Origin: Woeseiaceae bacterium | GTDB taxonomy: Bacteria > Pseudomonadota > Gammaproteobacteria > Steroidobacterales > Woeseiaceae | Direction: 5' to 3' | Assembly: GCA_021773075.1 (NCBI GenBank) | Contig: JAJFKT010000026.1 | Coordinates: 682,356 to 746,355 of the forward strand | DNA length: 64,000 nt | Shown: piece after piece, positions 17,862 through 26,704 of the stretch | Layout of the letters: the number at the start of each line of letters is the position of its first letter | How positions within the stretch are numbered: the stretch's first letter is position 1 | Position numbers and translations under genes: made by a program | The notes under the pieces: generated by a model | Told to the model about the DNA's origin: nothing | Databases searched by the model: none | Seen by the model: the letters and a program-made list of their open reading frames with translations, nothing else

Positions 17862-17887
17862 GGAGAGCGGCTCGGACGCCGCTCTCC
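17862..17887 (+). terminator. hairpin after fliC
   Basis: GGAGAGCGGC, a 6-nt loop, GCCGCTCTCC: a perfect 10-bp GC-rich stem 20 bp after the flagellin stop. There is no T tract after it. It may act as a transcription attenuator or an mRNA-stabilising 3' end that lets fliC be expressed above flaG. Confidence 0.6.
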
Positions 17888-17917
17888 TGACGGATTCAGG
17901 TTAGCAGGAGTATTGGT

Positions 17918-18268
17918 ATGTCTGATCGAGACATAGATCATGTCTCCGCATTGACGGGAACGTTCGCGGCGCTAAAGCCCGCACCGGAGAAGGTGCCGGC
18001 CGGCAAAGCTCGGTCTGAAAGCGGCAAAGAAGTGCCGCAGGAACAGACGCCCGACATGGAATTACTGGCTCGTGAGTTGAATATCGCAAGCCAAAAGTTA
18101 GGACGCGATCTTCGGTTTGAGGTTGATCTGCAAGACGGCAGGTCGGTCATTCAAGTTCTGGATCGTGAAACTGGTGAGATTATTCGGCAAATTCCGCCGG
18201 AAGACGCCAACACCTACGTACCAGACGTAGGGGATGTGGCGTTGCGGCTCTACGACGGCCTGGCCTGA
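17918..18268 (+). CDS. flaG: FlaG-family protein
   Basis: 116 residues. The C-terminal 60 residues are the FlaG domain (LGRDLRFEVDLQDGRSVIQV, DRETGEIIRQIPPED). The N-terminal half is polar and likely disordered. FlaG proteins affect filament length in polar-flagellated bacteria; the mechanism is poorly known. Its position between fliC and fliD is the usual one. Confidence 0.9.
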   Translation: MSDRDIDHVSALTGTFAALKPAPEKVPAGKARSESGKEVPQEQTPDMELLARELNIASQKLGRDLRFEVDLQDGRSVIQVLDRETGEIIRQIPPEDANTYVPDVGDVALRLYDGLA

Positions 18269-18296
18269 ATAGAAAGAGTGGCTGTATTGCCCGTTG

Positions 18297-18312
18297 TGGC
18301 ACGGTTCTTGTA
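18297..18312 (+). promoter_or_regulatory. possible sigma-54 promoter for fliD
   Basis: TGGCACG GTTC TTGTA keeps a perfect -24 element and spacing but has GT instead of GC at -12. It lies 58 bp before the fliD ATG. This is a weaker candidate than the five others in the window. Confidence 0.45.
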
Positions 18313-18369
18313 AGCAGTAAAGATCGTGAATTGACAATTAATGCAGTGAATGCAGCTTGAGAGTGAATT

Positions 18370-19761
18370 ATGGCCACTATCGTTTCATCGGGAATAGGAT
18401 CCGGACTGGATATCGCCGGAATCGTACAGTCGCTTGTTGCTGCAGAGGGTCAGCCGGTGGAATCGAGATTGGGACAACAAGAGTTTCGAGCACAGGCCAA
18501 GCTTTCTGCCTTCGGCAACTTAAAGTCGTCACTGGCTGGGTTGCGCGACAAACTGGAGGTTATGCAGTCACTTGACAAGTTTCTGTCACGCACCGCCATA
18601 TCTGGTAACCAAAGCAAATTTACAGTCAGCGCCGCTACCTCGGCTCTACCCGCCAGTTATTCATTGGAAGTTGCACAACTGGCTCAGGCGCAAAAGCTGA
18701 CATCAGGCGCGTTCGCCAACTCTGATGCGATTGTGGGAACGGGTACTCTAAGCATTGCGGTTGGCGCGGCGACGATGGATGTCGAGATTACAGCCACGAA
18801 CAACACGCTTGCCGGCATTCGCGATACGATTAATGCTGCGACGGATAATCCGGGCCTTTCGGCAACCATCGTCAATGCGGACAGTGGTAGCTATTTGATC
18901 ATGACCGCGGATGACACGGGTGCAACTAATACGATAACGCTGACGCAAGCTGGAGGCGACGGGGGGCTGAGTGCCCTTGAATATGATCCGGCAAACAGTT
19001 TGACCTCGATGACTGAATCGATAGCGCCACAGGATGCGTTGATTCGTATTGACGGACTGGACGTCATGAATGCGAGCAATACTTTTGTCGGCGCAGTCCA
19101 GGGTGTCACGATCACAATTCATGAAAACACGGGCGGCGTATCGGAAACGCTGCAGGTTGTGAATGATCAGGAAGCCGCGAAAAATCTCGTCAACGAATTT
19201 GTTGAAAGCTACAACGAACTGATATCAACTGTCGATTCATTGACGGCCTACGACGTTGAAAACGAGCAAGGCGGGCCGCTGGTCGGCGATGCGACAATTC
19301 GCGGAGTTCGCGATCAGATCAGGCGTGAGATGAGTACCGCCGTTCGCGCTATCGACGCGGACTTCTCGCTGCTGAGCGATGTCGGTATCGAAGTGCAGCT
19401 CGATGGAAAGCTTTCGGTCAACGACGAGAAAATGAGCCTGGTTTTGGCAGAAGACTTCGTCAATTTCGGGCAACTTTTCTCAACGACAGACGGTTTCGCT
19501 ACGCGACTATTTACCTTGACGGACGGCTTTCTCGAGTCGGACGGAATCATCGAGTCCCGGACACAGGGTTTGACCTCACAGATAGATGGGATCGGCGACG
19601 ATCGCGACGCACTAAATAACAGGCTGGCGTCGCTTGAGACCAGGCTCTTAAGGCAATTTAACGCCCTTGATTCATTGCTGGCGCAATTGTCGTCAACCAG
19701 CAATTTCCTTGCGCAACAACTGGGAAATCTTCCTGGCGTCAGTCGCGCGAATGACAATTAA
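18370..19761 (+). CDS. fliD: flagellar filament cap protein FliD
   Basis: 463 residues. N-terminus IVSSGIGSGLDIAGIVQSLV is diagnostic for FliD (HAP2), followed by the SYSLEVAQLAQAQKL segment. The C-terminal coiled coil is LETRLLRQFNALDSLLAQL. FliD pentamers sit at the filament tip and fold incoming flagellin. Located before fliS as usual. Confidence 0.95.
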   Translation: MATIVSSGIGSGLDIAGIVQSLVAAEGQPVESRLGQQEFRAQAKLSAFGNLKSSLAGLRDKLEVMQSLDKFLSRTAISGNQSKFTVSAATSALPASYSLEVAQLAQAQKLTSGAFANSDAIVGTGTLSIAVGAATMDVEITATNNTLAGIRDTINAATDNPGLSATIVNADSGSYLIMTADDTGATNTITLTQAGGDGGLSALEYDPANSLTSMTESIAPQDALIRIDGLDVMNASNTFVGAVQGVTITIHENTGGVSETLQVVNDQEAAKNLVNEFVESYNELISTVDSLTAYDVENEQGGPLVGDATIRGVRDQIRREMSTAVRAIDADFSLLSDVGIEVQLDGKLSVNDEKMSLVLAEDFVNFGQLFSTTDGFATRLFTLTDGFLESDGIIESRTQGLTSQIDGIGDDRDALNNRLASLETRLLRQFNALDSLLAQLSSTSNFLAQQLGNLPGVSRANDN

Positions 19762-19779
19762 CGTTTTGAGGAATTGAGA

Positions 19780-20208
19780 ATGTACCCAGCAAGTGGAGAC
19801 AAAGCGCTGAAACAGTATCAGCAGATCGGCACGACGATGACAGTGGATGACGCATCGCCGCATCGATTAATCCAGTTGTTAATGGAACATGCTCTGAAAT
19901 GCATTCATTTTTCTCGCGGTTATATGGAGCGCGGTGCGATTGAGAAAAAAGGGAATGCGATCGGCGACGCAATTAACGTAATCAATGGGCTCCAGGCCAG
20001 CTTGAATCACACAGTAAGCAAAAGAATGTCGGAAAATTTCGACGCGCTTTACGCCTATATGATGCGTCGTTTACTCGAAGCCAATCTGAAAAATGACCAG
20101 TCAATTCTGGATGAAGTTGCTGGTTTGATGAGCGAGCTCAAGGAAGCATGGGACGCAATCGCAGACGATCCTGAAGTGATTGTCGCTGTAGCGCAAACGG
20201 ACACGTAA
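19780..20208 (+). CDS. fliS: flagellin export chaperone FliS
   Basis: 142 residues from the ATG at 19780, which has GAGG 9 nt upstream; the TTG at 19774 is not needed. Sequence features include DDASPHRLIQLLMEHALKCI and FDALYAYMMRRLLEANLKND, matching FliS helices. It binds the C-terminus of flagellin in the cytoplasm to prevent premature polymerisation. Confidence 0.95.
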   Translation: MYPASGDKALKQYQQIGTTMTVDDASPHRLIQLLMEHALKCIHFSRGYMERGAIEKKGNAIGDAINVINGLQASLNHTVSKRMSENFDALYAYMMRRLLEANLKNDQSILDEVAGLMSELKEAWDAIADDPEVIVAVAQTDT

Positions 20209-20221
20209 TCAGGAGAACGAT

Positions 20222-20551
20222 ATGGTCGCAAGTCGAGCAATGATAGATGCCACTCCGGACGAAATCGCCCAGGACATGGTGGTACGCATGGAAGCATTGG
20301 CTGCGGACAGTGAATGGGCCCAAATCGAACGTCTGGTCGTCAAACTAAAGAGTGCCGTACTGGATATCCCCGAGAATGAACGTCACGCGGCGATCATTGC
20401 CATTGGTCGTCGTATCGAGCGCTTGCAGACGATGGCGCTGTTTTCACGCAAGAATGTGAAAGACAGGCTATCCGACATTCGTCGTGGGCAGGTCGCGACG
20501 CGCGCCTATGGTCAGCCGCGGGAAGCGGGAAACAACGCCTCATTACGTTAA
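20222..20551 (+). CDS. fliT: FliT-like flagellar chaperone
   Basis: 109 residues, almost all helical (MVVRMEALAADSEWAQIERL; LFSRKNVKDRLSDIRRG), 13 bp after fliS. Size, helical content and position fit the FliT family, chaperones for FliD that can also affect flagellar regulators. Sequence conservation in FliT is low, so the name rests mostly on context. Confidence 0.7.
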   Translation: MVASRAMIDATPDEIAQDMVVRMEALAADSEWAQIERLVVKLKSAVLDIPENERHAAIIAIGRRIERLQTMALFSRKNVKDRLSDIRRGQVATRAYGQPREAGNNASLR

Positions 20552-20557
20552 ATAGCT

Positions 20558-20587
20558 CTGTATTTGTGACGTTTGTCACAAATACAG
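20558..20587. promoter_or_regulatory. CRP/Vfr-type palindrome upstream of fleQ
   Basis: CTGTATTTGTGAC, GTTT, GTCACAAATACAG: a perfect 13-bp inverted repeat. Its core TGTGA-N6-TCACA is the exact CRP consensus. It is centred 78 bp before the preferred fleQ start codon, and a TTGTCA -35-like hexamer lies inside it. In P. aeruginosa Vfr (the CRP homologue) represses fleQ, which supports an operator role. As a hairpin it could also end the fliT transcript, but the T tract after it is short. Confidence 0.7.
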
Positions 20588-20650
20588 CCTTTCTGATGGA
20601 TTATGCTGTCTCCAGTCGAGCTACTTAACTTAATCCATCTGAAGGCTGAC

Positions 20651-21997
20651 ATGGCAACGCAACAGGAAACTCTTGGCAAAGTTCTGATTCTGGATACTGA
20701 CAAGCAGAGAGGATTGGATTTCTCGCGTCGCCTGCGCTATCTCAACTACGATCCAATTATCGCTGGCACGGACCGGGACTTGCGCTTGCTTTGTGCCAGT
20801 GACGATATCGCCGTTGTGCTGGGCAACCTGGATGGCGGCAGCGAATTTGGTGATGCCGCATGCGAGTATCGTGCGGCGCACAGCAACGTTCCCTTTATTT
20901 GTTTTCCGGAGGCGATCGATACTCGGCCGGAGTTGGCCGATGGCTGCAGCTGGTCGCTCGACCTACCCTTGCGTCGATCGCAGTTATTGCGCCTGTTGCA
21001 GCGCGCCGAGCGTTATCAGGGACAAGAGCGTCGTCAACGTTTGACCGGCAGTTCGACATCGATATGCGGCGTGCGCAAGCTCATTGAACAAGTTGCGGAT
21101 TTCGATACGAATGTGTTGATCACCGGTCAGTCTGGAACGGGAAAGGAGCTCGTTGCGCGGACGATCCATGATCTGTCGATCCGTGCCGACAAGCCGTTCG
21201 TACCGATAAACTGCGGTGCCATTCCTGCCGAATTGCTTGAAAGCGAGCTGTTTGGTCACGAGAAGGGCGCCTTTACCGGTGCTATCACAGCGCGGACCGG
21301 CCGTTTTGAGCTCGCCGAAGGGGGCACCTTATTTCTCGACGAGATCGGTGAAATGAGTTTGCCGATGCAGGTCAAATTGCTGCGCGTCCTTCAGGAACGG
21401 ACATTTGAACGGGTCGGCAGTGGCAAGACGCGCAAATGTAATGTCCGAATCGTCGCGGCGACGCATCGCGATCTGCCGCAAGCGGTTGCGGACGGTGAGT
21501 TTCGTGAAGATCTGTTCTACCGATTGAATGTATTCCCTATCGAAATGCCGCCGCTCTACAAGAGGACGACAGACCTTCCGCAGTTACTCAACGAATTATT
21601 CGTCTCTCACAGCACCGATACCAAGGGTCAACTTCGGCTTACTCCGCAAGCGGTCAGAATGCTTGCCAATTACCCCTGGCCTGGAAATATTCGCGAGCTG
21701 AGCAATCTGGTGGAGCGCCTGGCGATCATAAAGCCGGGAGGTTCGATAGATGTAGACGATTTGCCAGCGAAGTATCGCGAGACCGGCTACGGTCCGGTGG
21801 CGGAAATGAACAGCGTTACAGAGGCTATGCAGCTGACTCACGCGAATCTGAAAGCGCACTTGCAGAACGTGGAGCAGGATCTCATCGGACAGGCAATGCA
21901 GGCGACGAACGGCGTTATCGCCCAAGCGGCGCGCTTACTTTGCACCCAGCGAACGACGTTGGTCGAAAAAATCGGCAAGTACAACATCGCTTCGTAG
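20651..21997 (+). CDS. fleQ: flagellar master regulator FleQ/FlrA (sigma-54 activator)
   Basis: 448 residues from the ATG at 20651, which has GAAGG 6-7 nt upstream; an upstream in-frame ATG at 20603 lacks one. Order: degenerate receiver-like FleQ domain (1-120, no phospho-acceptor pattern), AAA+ domain with Walker A GQSGTGKE and the sigma-54 contact GAFTGA, then a Fis-type HTH ([16 protein letters not shown]). It should activate the sigma-54 flagellar genes. The Pseudomonas c-di-GMP motif LFRS before the AAA+ domain is not conserved here (RQRL). It lies immediately before fleS-fleR. Confidence 0.9.
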   Translation: MATQQETLGKVLILDTDKQRGLDFSRRLRYLNYDPIIAGTDRDLRLLCASDDIAVVLGNLDGGSEFGDAACEYRAAHSNVPFICFPEAIDTRPELADGCSWSLDLPLRRSQLLRLLQRAERYQGQERRQRLTGSSTSICGVRKLIEQVADFDTNVLITGQSGTGKELVARTIHDLSIRADKPFVPINCGAIPAELLESELFGHEKGAFTGAITARTGRFELAEGGTLFLDEIGEMSLPMQVKLLRVLQERTFERVGSGKTRKCNVRIVAATHRDLPQAVADGEFREDLFYRLNVFPIEMPPLYKRTTDLPQLLNELFVSHSTDTKGQLRLTPQAVRMLANYPWPGNIRELSNLVERLAIIKPGGSIDVDDLPAKYRETGYGPVAEMNSVTEAMQLTHANLKAHLQNVEQDLIGQAMQATNGVIAQAARLLCTQRTTLVEKIGKYNIAS

Positions 21998-22151
21998 CGA
22001 TTGCGCAATATCGAATGCATCCGCTCGGGTGCGCAAAAATTGTTGGCACATGACGGGAAGCTGTCGCCTCCTTAGCCCCTGTCAGAAAATTGACGCGTTT
22101 GGAGCAGCCATCAACCTCAATAAGCCATTGATAAATAAAGGAAAGATAGTT

Positions 22152-22167
22152 TGGCACATAACTTGCA
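22152..22167 (+). promoter_or_regulatory. sigma-54 promoter for fleS-fleR
   Basis: TGGCACA TAAC TTGCA has GG-N10-GC spacing and one mismatch to consensus, 43 bp before the fleS start. It implies that FleQ switches on the FleSR two-component pair, as in the Pseudomonas cascade. The remainder of the 212-bp gap after fleQ shows nothing else clear. Confidence 0.85.
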
Positions 22168-22209
22168 GATATCGTAGCAGACACTAAGACTATCGGCAGG
22201 AGCACTATT

Positions 22210-23382
22210 TTGGCCACAACGTCACACAGCGTGCAGCACAGACCGGACGCTAATGCGCAGCAATTGCGCGATGCGTTCCAGACGTTCAGCCGTCAATCCG
22301 GAATGCTTGAGGAGTCCTATCGGGACCTGCAGGATACGGTCGCTGCTTTGACATTACAGCTGAAGCGCGAACAGTCAGCCCGGCTTCGGGAATTAGTCAA
22401 GAAAGAGAAGATCGGTCGACGATTGTCGGAGCTGCTGGAGACACTGCCGGGTGCCATACTTGTGCTCGACCAAAACGGCATTGTGCGGCAACGAAACAGT
22501 CAGGCGAGCAGTCTGCTGAATCAACCCCTGATCGGTTGTTCCTGGGCGTCGATAGTCAGTAGGGAAGTTTCTGACGGCGGCAGCGAAGACGGCAATATCG
22601 AGCTTCGCGATGGCCGCTGGCTGAGTCTGTCACGCCGACTGCTCAAGACGGAGTCCGGTGAAGTGCTGTTGCTCTCTGACATCACCGAAAGCCGCCGAAT
22701 ATCTGAACTCAGACAACGTAATGAGCGGCTCACGATGATCGGTGAGATGACTGCGGAATTCGCGCACCAGGTGCGCACACCGCTGGCATCTACGATTCTG
22801 TACGCGGGACAGCTGGAAACGAGCGCTCCGAATCAAGCCCGGATTGCCGACAAGATCCTAAGCGGACTCAGCGACGTGAAACGCATGGTGAATGACATGC
22901 TGGGGTTTGCGGCTGGTGCGAAAGCCGCGCATGCCGACGTCAATGTTACCGAGCTGCTGCTCGAGGTGCGAGACAGCATTGAAGCACAGCTTTCGCCCGC
23001 AACGACTCTGAAAGTATCGGTTACCGACGCTGAGATGTGTGTTGCTGCAAACAAGGATGCGATCAAGGGTGCGTTGTTGAACCTCATTGTGAATGCCGAC
23101 CAGGCATCGGATCGTGACATCAGTATTTTGCTTCATGCCTATCGCTATGAGGACAACACCTTTCTTTGCGTCGCCGACGATGGCCCTGGAATTCCGGACG
23201 AAATCCAGCTACGCCTGTTCGATGCATTCTTTACCACCCGGCCCCAGGGAACAGGCTTGGGACTGTCGGTTGTGAAAGCCGTAGCGACGGCCCATGGCGG
23301 TGCTGTGACCGTTAATACATCCGAGCTTGGCTCGAGCTTCACCATTTCATTGCCGACGGGCGTAACGCGGAGCGGGCCCTGA
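22210..23382 (+). CDS. fleS: flagellar sensor histidine kinase FleS/FlrB
   Basis: 390 residues from a TTG start with AGGAG 7 nt upstream; no ATG fits. No membrane segment is seen, so it is cytoplasmic. It has an N-terminal coiled region, a PAS-like domain (LLETLPGAILVLDQNGIV), HisKA with H186 (EFAHQVRTPLAS), and an HATPase domain (VADDGPGIP, GTGLGLSVVKAV). It phosphorylates FleR to activate hook and basal-body genes. Overlaps fleR by one base (TGATG). Confidence 0.92.
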   Translation: MATTSHSVQHRPDANAQQLRDAFQTFSRQSGMLEESYRDLQDTVAALTLQLKREQSARLRELVKKEKIGRRLSELLETLPGAILVLDQNGIVRQRNSQASSLLNQPLIGCSWASIVSREVSDGGSEDGNIELRDGRWLSLSRRLLKTESGEVLLLSDITESRRISELRQRNERLTMIGEMTAEFAHQVRTPLASTILYAGQLETSAPNQARIADKILSGLSDVKRMVNDMLGFAAGAKAAHADVNVTELLLEVRDSIEAQLSPATTLKVSVTDAEMCVAANKDAIKGALLNLIVNADQASDRDISILLHAYRYEDNTFLCVADDGPGIPDEIQLRLFDAFFTTRPQGTGLGLSVVKAVATAHGGAVTVNTSELGSSFTISLPTGVTRSGP

Positions 23383-24692
23383 TGGCTATGCCAGCTGTAT
23401 TAATTGTCGAGGACGACGCTAATCTTCGTGAAGCGCTGTTCGATACGCTGTCGAGCGATGATCAGCCCGTGCTGACTGCGGACAATGGCAATACGGCATT
23501 GGAGATACTCGATAGTTCATCTGTTGGCTTGGTTGTCAGTGACTGGCGCATGAAGCCTATGGACGGTCTCACACTACTCGGCAAGATTCGGGAAACGCAC
23601 CCAACCTTGCCTGCGATTCTAATGACCGCTCACGGCACTATTGAAAATGCGGTCGATGTCATGCGTCAGGGTGCGTCAGATTATCTGGTCAAGCCATTCG
23701 ATGCGTGTGAACTCAAATCCATCGTCAATAAGTACATTAAGCCGACAATCACTATTGATGCACCGATTGCAGCCGACCCGGCGACGGCGGAAATTCTGCA
23801 AATCGCACAGCGTGTTGCACGCACCGACGTCACGGTAACCATTAGTGGCCCCAGCGGTTGTGGTAAGGAAGTGTTTGCACGATATATTCATGATCAGTCT
23901 ACGCGCAGCAAGGCGCCGTTCGTTGCGATCAACTGTGCAGCGATACCGGAGACCATGTTAGAAGCGGTTCTGTTCGGATACGAAAAGGGTGCATTCACCG
24001 GCGCCGCCGCCGCCCACGCTGGAAAATTTGAACAAGCCGCTAATGGCACTTTACTGCTCGACGAAATCTCCGAAATGGACATTGCGTTGCAAGCGAAGTT
24101 ATTGCGAGTCATTCAAGAGAAAGAAGTGGAGCGTATCGGCGGTCGCAAGGTACTCCCGTTGGATGTACGTGTACTGGCGACAACAAACCGCGATTTACGA
24201 CAATTCGTTGCAGAGGGAAAATTTCGCGAGGATTTATATTATCGACTCAACGTATTTCCGCTGCACATTCCAGCTTTGAATGAACGTCGGGGAGACATAC
24301 TGCCATTGGCAGAGATGGCGCTACAGCGTTATGGAGACAAGGCTGTCAGATTCTCCGACTGCACGAAGCAAGTGTTGCTGGAGCATGATTGGCCGGGCAA
24401 TGTGCGTGAATTGGAAAACCTCATTCAGCGCTCGCTAATATTGCACAGCGGTGCAGAAATTCTGGCCTCTGATTTGGCTTTCGAATTCAAGAGCACTACC
24501 GCCGCGCCTGATTCCGGATTGGGCGAGGGCCTGAAAAGTCGTGAGTTTCAACTGATTGTCGAAGCATTAAAAACACACAACGGAAAACGCGGCGATGTTG
24601 CGGATGCATTGGGCATCAGCGCGCGTTCTTTGCGTTACAAACTGGCACGCATGCGCGCAGAGAATATTGATATCCCGGGAGAGACATCATGA
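23382..24692 (+). CDS. fleR: flagellar sigma-54 response regulator FleR/FlrC
   Basis: 436 residues: receiver domain with phospho-acceptor D54 (LVVSDWRMKPMDG) and conserved K (YLVKPFD); AAA+ domain with Walker A GPSGCGKE and the sigma-54 contact GAFTGA; C-terminal HTH (GDVADALGISARSLRYKLARM). Partner of FleS. Its stop overlaps the fliE start (ATGA), so it is physically coupled to the basal-body operon. Confidence 0.94.
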   Translation: MAMPAVLIVEDDANLREALFDTLSSDDQPVLTADNGNTALEILDSSSVGLVVSDWRMKPMDGLTLLGKIRETHPTLPAILMTAHGTIENAVDVMRQGASDYLVKPFDACELKSIVNKYIKPTITIDAPIAADPATAEILQIAQRVARTDVTVTISGPSGCGKEVFARYIHDQSTRSKAPFVAINCAAIPETMLEAVLFGYEKGAFTGAAAAHAGKFEQAANGTLLLDEISEMDIALQAKLLRVIQEKEVERIGGRKVLPLDVRVLATTNRDLRQFVAEGKFREDLYYRLNVFPLHIPALNERRGDILPLAEMALQRYGDKAVRFSDCTKQVLLEHDWPGNVRELENLIQRSLILHSGAEILASDLAFEFKSTTAAPDSGLGEGLKSREFQLIVEALKTHNGKRGDVADALGISARSLRYKLARMRAENIDIPGETS

Positions 24693-25003
24693 GTGAAATC
24701 AGTGCAACACAACTGCTTGGTCAGATTCGGTCGATGGGCCGCGAATTGCAGCCGATACAGTCAAGCGTGGAACCGACAAAAGCAGATTTTAACGAGCTGT
24801 TGAAGTCATCACTCGAAGCGGTCAACGAGGCGCAGCGTGAAGCCCAGGGTTTGAAGGTCGACTTTCAAACGGGCACCAGCGACAAGAGTCTTGCCGAAGT
24901 GATGATTGCATCGCAGAAAGCCGATCTGTCGTTTCGCGCGGTGACGGAAGTGAGAAATAAACTGGTTACGGCCTACCAGGACATTATGAACATGCCGGTA
25001 TGA
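24689..25003 (+). CDS. fliE: hook-basal body adaptor FliE
   Basis: 104 residues ending VTEVRNKLVTAYQDIMNMPV, the FliE signature, with SLAEVMIASQKADLSF before it. FliE links the MS-ring to the rod and is needed for export of rod proteins. Overlaps fleR by 4 bp; 45 bp before fliF. Confidence 0.95.
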   Translation: MSEISATQLLGQIRSMGRELQPIQSSVEPTKADFNELLKSSLEAVNEAQREAQGLKVDFQTGTSDKSLAEVMIASQKADLSFRAVTEVRNKLVTAYQDIMNMPV

Positions 25004-25048
25004 ATCGTATGCAAGAGTCACTGAAAACCAAGGAACCTCTAAGAAGTT

Positions 25049-26704
25049 ATGGCTAACGGAACCCTAATAGAATCAACTGTCACGCCTGCAAGCCAGATCA
25101 ATCTGCATGGCGTCCTAAGTATTCCCGCCGTTCGTCAGGTTCTGTTGCTGGTCGGTGTCGCGGCAGCTGTTGCAGCTGGATTTGCGATCGTGCTCTGGTC
25201 ACAGGCACCTGGCTACGCGCCGTTGTACGGTAATCTGGGTACTCAGGAGGCCTCGCAGGTCGTTGAGGCACTAAAGGCCGCCGAAATCGACTACAAATTG
25301 ACTGCTGACGGTACCGTACTCGTGCCAGAGGCCCGTGCTAGTGACGCCCGCCTCCAATTGGCCTCGCAAGGACTCCCTCAAAGTGCGGCGGCCGGCATGG
25401 ACAGTATGCAGGAGCAGTCGAGTTTCGGCATCAGTCAGTTCATGGAGAACGCACGCTATCAGCATGCGCTGGAAGCTGAACTAGGCAGAACCATTTCATC
25501 GCTCGCATCGGTTAGCGAAGCCCGCGTACATCTTGCACTGCCTAAAGAGACCGCTTTTATTCGCGATCGCAAGAAGGCGAGCGCATCAGTGCTCTTGCAT
25601 TTGTACCGAGGGCGGCAGATCGGGGCTGATCAGGCGTCGTCGATTGTGCATCTTGTTGCATCCAGTATCCCGAACCTGAACACGGGCGATGTAACACTCA
25701 TCGACCAGAACGGTCGACTGATGAGTTCCGGAACAGAGCAGCCGTTGGAGGCTGCGGCCGCCACGCAATTCAAGTACTCGAGACAAATCGAAGAAACGTA
25801 TAAGCGACGCATCGAAGATCTTCTTACGCCGCTGCTCGGCGCAGGCCGGGTGCGCGCAGAGGTCGTCGCTGATGTCGATTACACGTACGTAGAGGAAACC
25901 AGCGAGTCATTTGATCCGGCCCGTTCTGTCGTGCGTAGTGAACAGGTTAACGAGGACAAAACCAGCGGATCCGGTCTCTTCGCAAGCGGCATACCTGGCG
26001 CGTTGAGTAATCAGCCATCGCTGACAAAAACAAACTCAGAGCAGGAGTCGACTGCAAGCGATGGTTCAGGCGTCGCGTCTGAAAGTGAGCAGGTGCAGCC
26101 AGTAAATTTATCCAGTAGTAGAGTCCGAAACTTTGAAGTGGACAGAACAATACGTCACACGCGCCCGCAATCGGGCGCGATTCGAAGGCTGTCAGTTGCC
26201 GTACTCGTTGATGATTCTCCGATATCAGCGGACTCTGATGAGGCTTCTGTAAGTGATGCTGAAATTGAACGTTATACGTCGCTGGTCAAAGAAGCTGTCG
26301 GATTCAGCTCGGCACGTGGCGATACGGTCGTAATTCTGAGTGAAGCTTTCCGCACAGTCGAACAAGCCGCGGCTATCGAACCCCCCGCGATTTGGGAAAC
26401 ACCCATCTTCCGCGATTCGATGAAGCAGGTTCTTGGCGCTCTCATCGTATTGGCAATTGCATTCGGCATAATTCGTCCTATGTTGCGCGGTGTTGTTTCT
26501 GGCGGGCCGGTCATGGCCGGCGAATACCTGCCGGGTGGAGCGCAATATGCGGGTGAATTTGGTGGTGCGCGACTGGCGACCAGTGATGGTGCGGTCGCGC
26601 TTCCGAACTACGACGAAAAAGTTGCTGCGGCGAAAAACATCACGGGACATGATCCTGCTCGCGTTGCTCAGGTAGTTAAGAAATGGGTGACACTGGATGA
26701 CTGA
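25049..26704 (+). CDS. fliF: flagellar MS-ring protein FliF
   Basis: 551 residues with a transmembrane helix at ~30-52 (VLLLVGVAAAVAAGFAIVLW) and one at ~460 (QVLGALIVLAIAFGIIRPML). Between them are ring-building domains (ALEAELGRTISSLASVSEAR). The C-terminal VAQVVKKWVTLDD binds FliG. Forms the inner-membrane ring on which the motor and export gate are built. Overlaps fliG by 8 bp. Confidence 0.96.
   Translation: MANGTLIESTVTPASQINLHGVLSIPAVRQVLLLVGVAAAVAAGFAIVLWSQAPGYAPLYGNLGTQEASQVVEALKAAEIDYKLTADGTVLVPEARASDARLQLASQGLPQSAAAGMDSMQEQSSFGISQFMENARYQHALEAELGRTISSLASVSEARVHLALPKETAFIRDRKKASASVLLHLYRGRQIGADQASSIVHLVASSIPNLNTGDVTLIDQNGRLMSSGTEQPLEAAAATQFKYSRQIEETYKRRIEDLLTPLLGAGRVRAEVVADVDYTYVEETSESFDPARSVVRSEQVNEDKTSGSGLFASGIPGALSNQPSLTKTNSEQESTASDGSGVASESEQVQPVNLSSSRVRNFEVDRTIRHTRPQSGAIRRLSVAVLVDDSPISADSDEASVSDAEIERYTSLVKEAVGFSSARGDTVVILSEAFRTVEQAAAIEPPAIWETPIFRDSMKQVLGALIVLAIAFGIIRPMLRGVVSGGPVMAGEYLPGGAQYAGEFGGARLATSDGAVALPNYDEKVAAAKNITGHDPARVAQVVKKWVTLDD

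Noticed and set aside
22036..22051. TTGGCACATG after fleQ
   Set aside because: Has a -24-like element but GA instead of GC at -12.
24653..24668. Sigma-54-like TGGCACG before fliE
   Set aside because: No GC at -12 with the required 10-bp spacing; the bases encode conserved residues of the FleR HTH.
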